Assembly (NCBI GenBank): GCA_035718085.1
Contig: DASTHS010000147.1
Coordinates: 1-7,075, forward strand
Origin: DASTHS01 sp035718085
GTDB taxonomy: Bacteria > Actinomycetota > Acidimicrobiia > Acidimicrobiales > Palsa-688
DNA: 7,075 bases
Reading direction: 5' to 3'
The stretch's first letter is position 1; every line of letters begins with the position of its first letter. This document shows, one piece after another, positions 6,926-7,075 of the stretch. The notes beneath the pieces are model-generated. The model was not told the DNA's origin, did not search any database, and saw nothing but the letters and a program-made list of their open reading frames with translations. Made by a program: the position numbers and the translations under genes.

Positions 6926-7075
6926 GCGCCACCCCGCCCGCCGAGGGGCAGGGGGGCGACGAGGTCGCCAAGGGCGAAGCGGTGCACACCGGCGAGCCGT
7001 TCTCCGGCGACCGGTCGGAGGCCAGCCAGAGCGAGGGCGAGTACGCGTCGTCGCAGGGCGCCGAGGGTGGGGCGC
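6922..7075 (+). CDS. nuoC: Probable NADH-quinone oxidoreductase subunit C, N-terminal part only
   Basis: An open frame starting at an ATG that overlaps the nuoB stop (ATGA), continuing for 51 codons to the window edge. The visible part opens MSATPPAEGQGGDEVAKGE and is acidic, low-complexity and rich in Gly, Ser, Glu and Ala, with no recognisable domain. The assignment rests on position: nuoC normally follows nuoB, and the overlap implies translational coupling. GGCGGGG just upstream is a weak ribosome binding site. If this is NuoC, the conserved 30-kDa-subunit domain should start beyond the window, after a disordered N-terminal extension. A different small gene cannot be excluded from these residues alone. 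Confidence 0.7.

Overview
The window is GC-rich DNA (third codon positions are almost all G or C) and looks chromosomal and actinobacterial. A menaquinone-reductase-like flavoprotein sits beside a nuo (respiratory complex I) operon, NuoB has the actinobacterial 'MGLE...FGLACCAIEMM' style, and some starts look leaderless. An Acidimicrobiia-type organism would fit, but that is inference. No tRNA, rRNA, CRISPR array, insertion sequence or other mobile element was recognised, and no stretch over 300 bases lacks a gene.

Left part, minus strand, transcribed right to left: a DHA2-type 14-helix MFS exporter (start 4301), a TetR-family repressor that begins 4 nt after the exporter's stop, and, 57 nt further on, a glycoside hydrolase family 3 beta-glucosidase-like enzyme with a PA14 insert. 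The enzyme runs off the left edge of the window. The three genes probably form one unit controlled by the TetR protein. A 21-bp imperfect palindrome just upstream of the exporter is the best operator candidate.

Centre, minus strand: a complete geranylgeranyl-reductase-family FAD oxidoreductase, most likely the enzyme that reduces the isoprenoid tail of menaquinone. It ends 117 nt upstream of the exporter start.

Right part, plus strand: the beginning of the nuo operon, with nuoA, nuoB and the first 51 codons of a probable nuoC (ATGA overlap with nuoB). The reductase and nuoA diverge from a 65-bp intergenic region. Each start codon there lies exactly 6 nt after a TANNNT -10 element, which predicts two mirrored leaderless transcripts. 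Functionally this would couple production of mature menaquinone to the complex I that reduces it.

Most of the window is ordinary core metabolism plus a small accessory transport/hydrolase cassette. I see no clear new defence or mobile system. The points most worth checking are the mirrored leaderless promoter pair, the candidate TetR operator, the exporter-TetR-GH3/PA14 cassette, and sequence oddities in NuoA, NuoB and NuoC.
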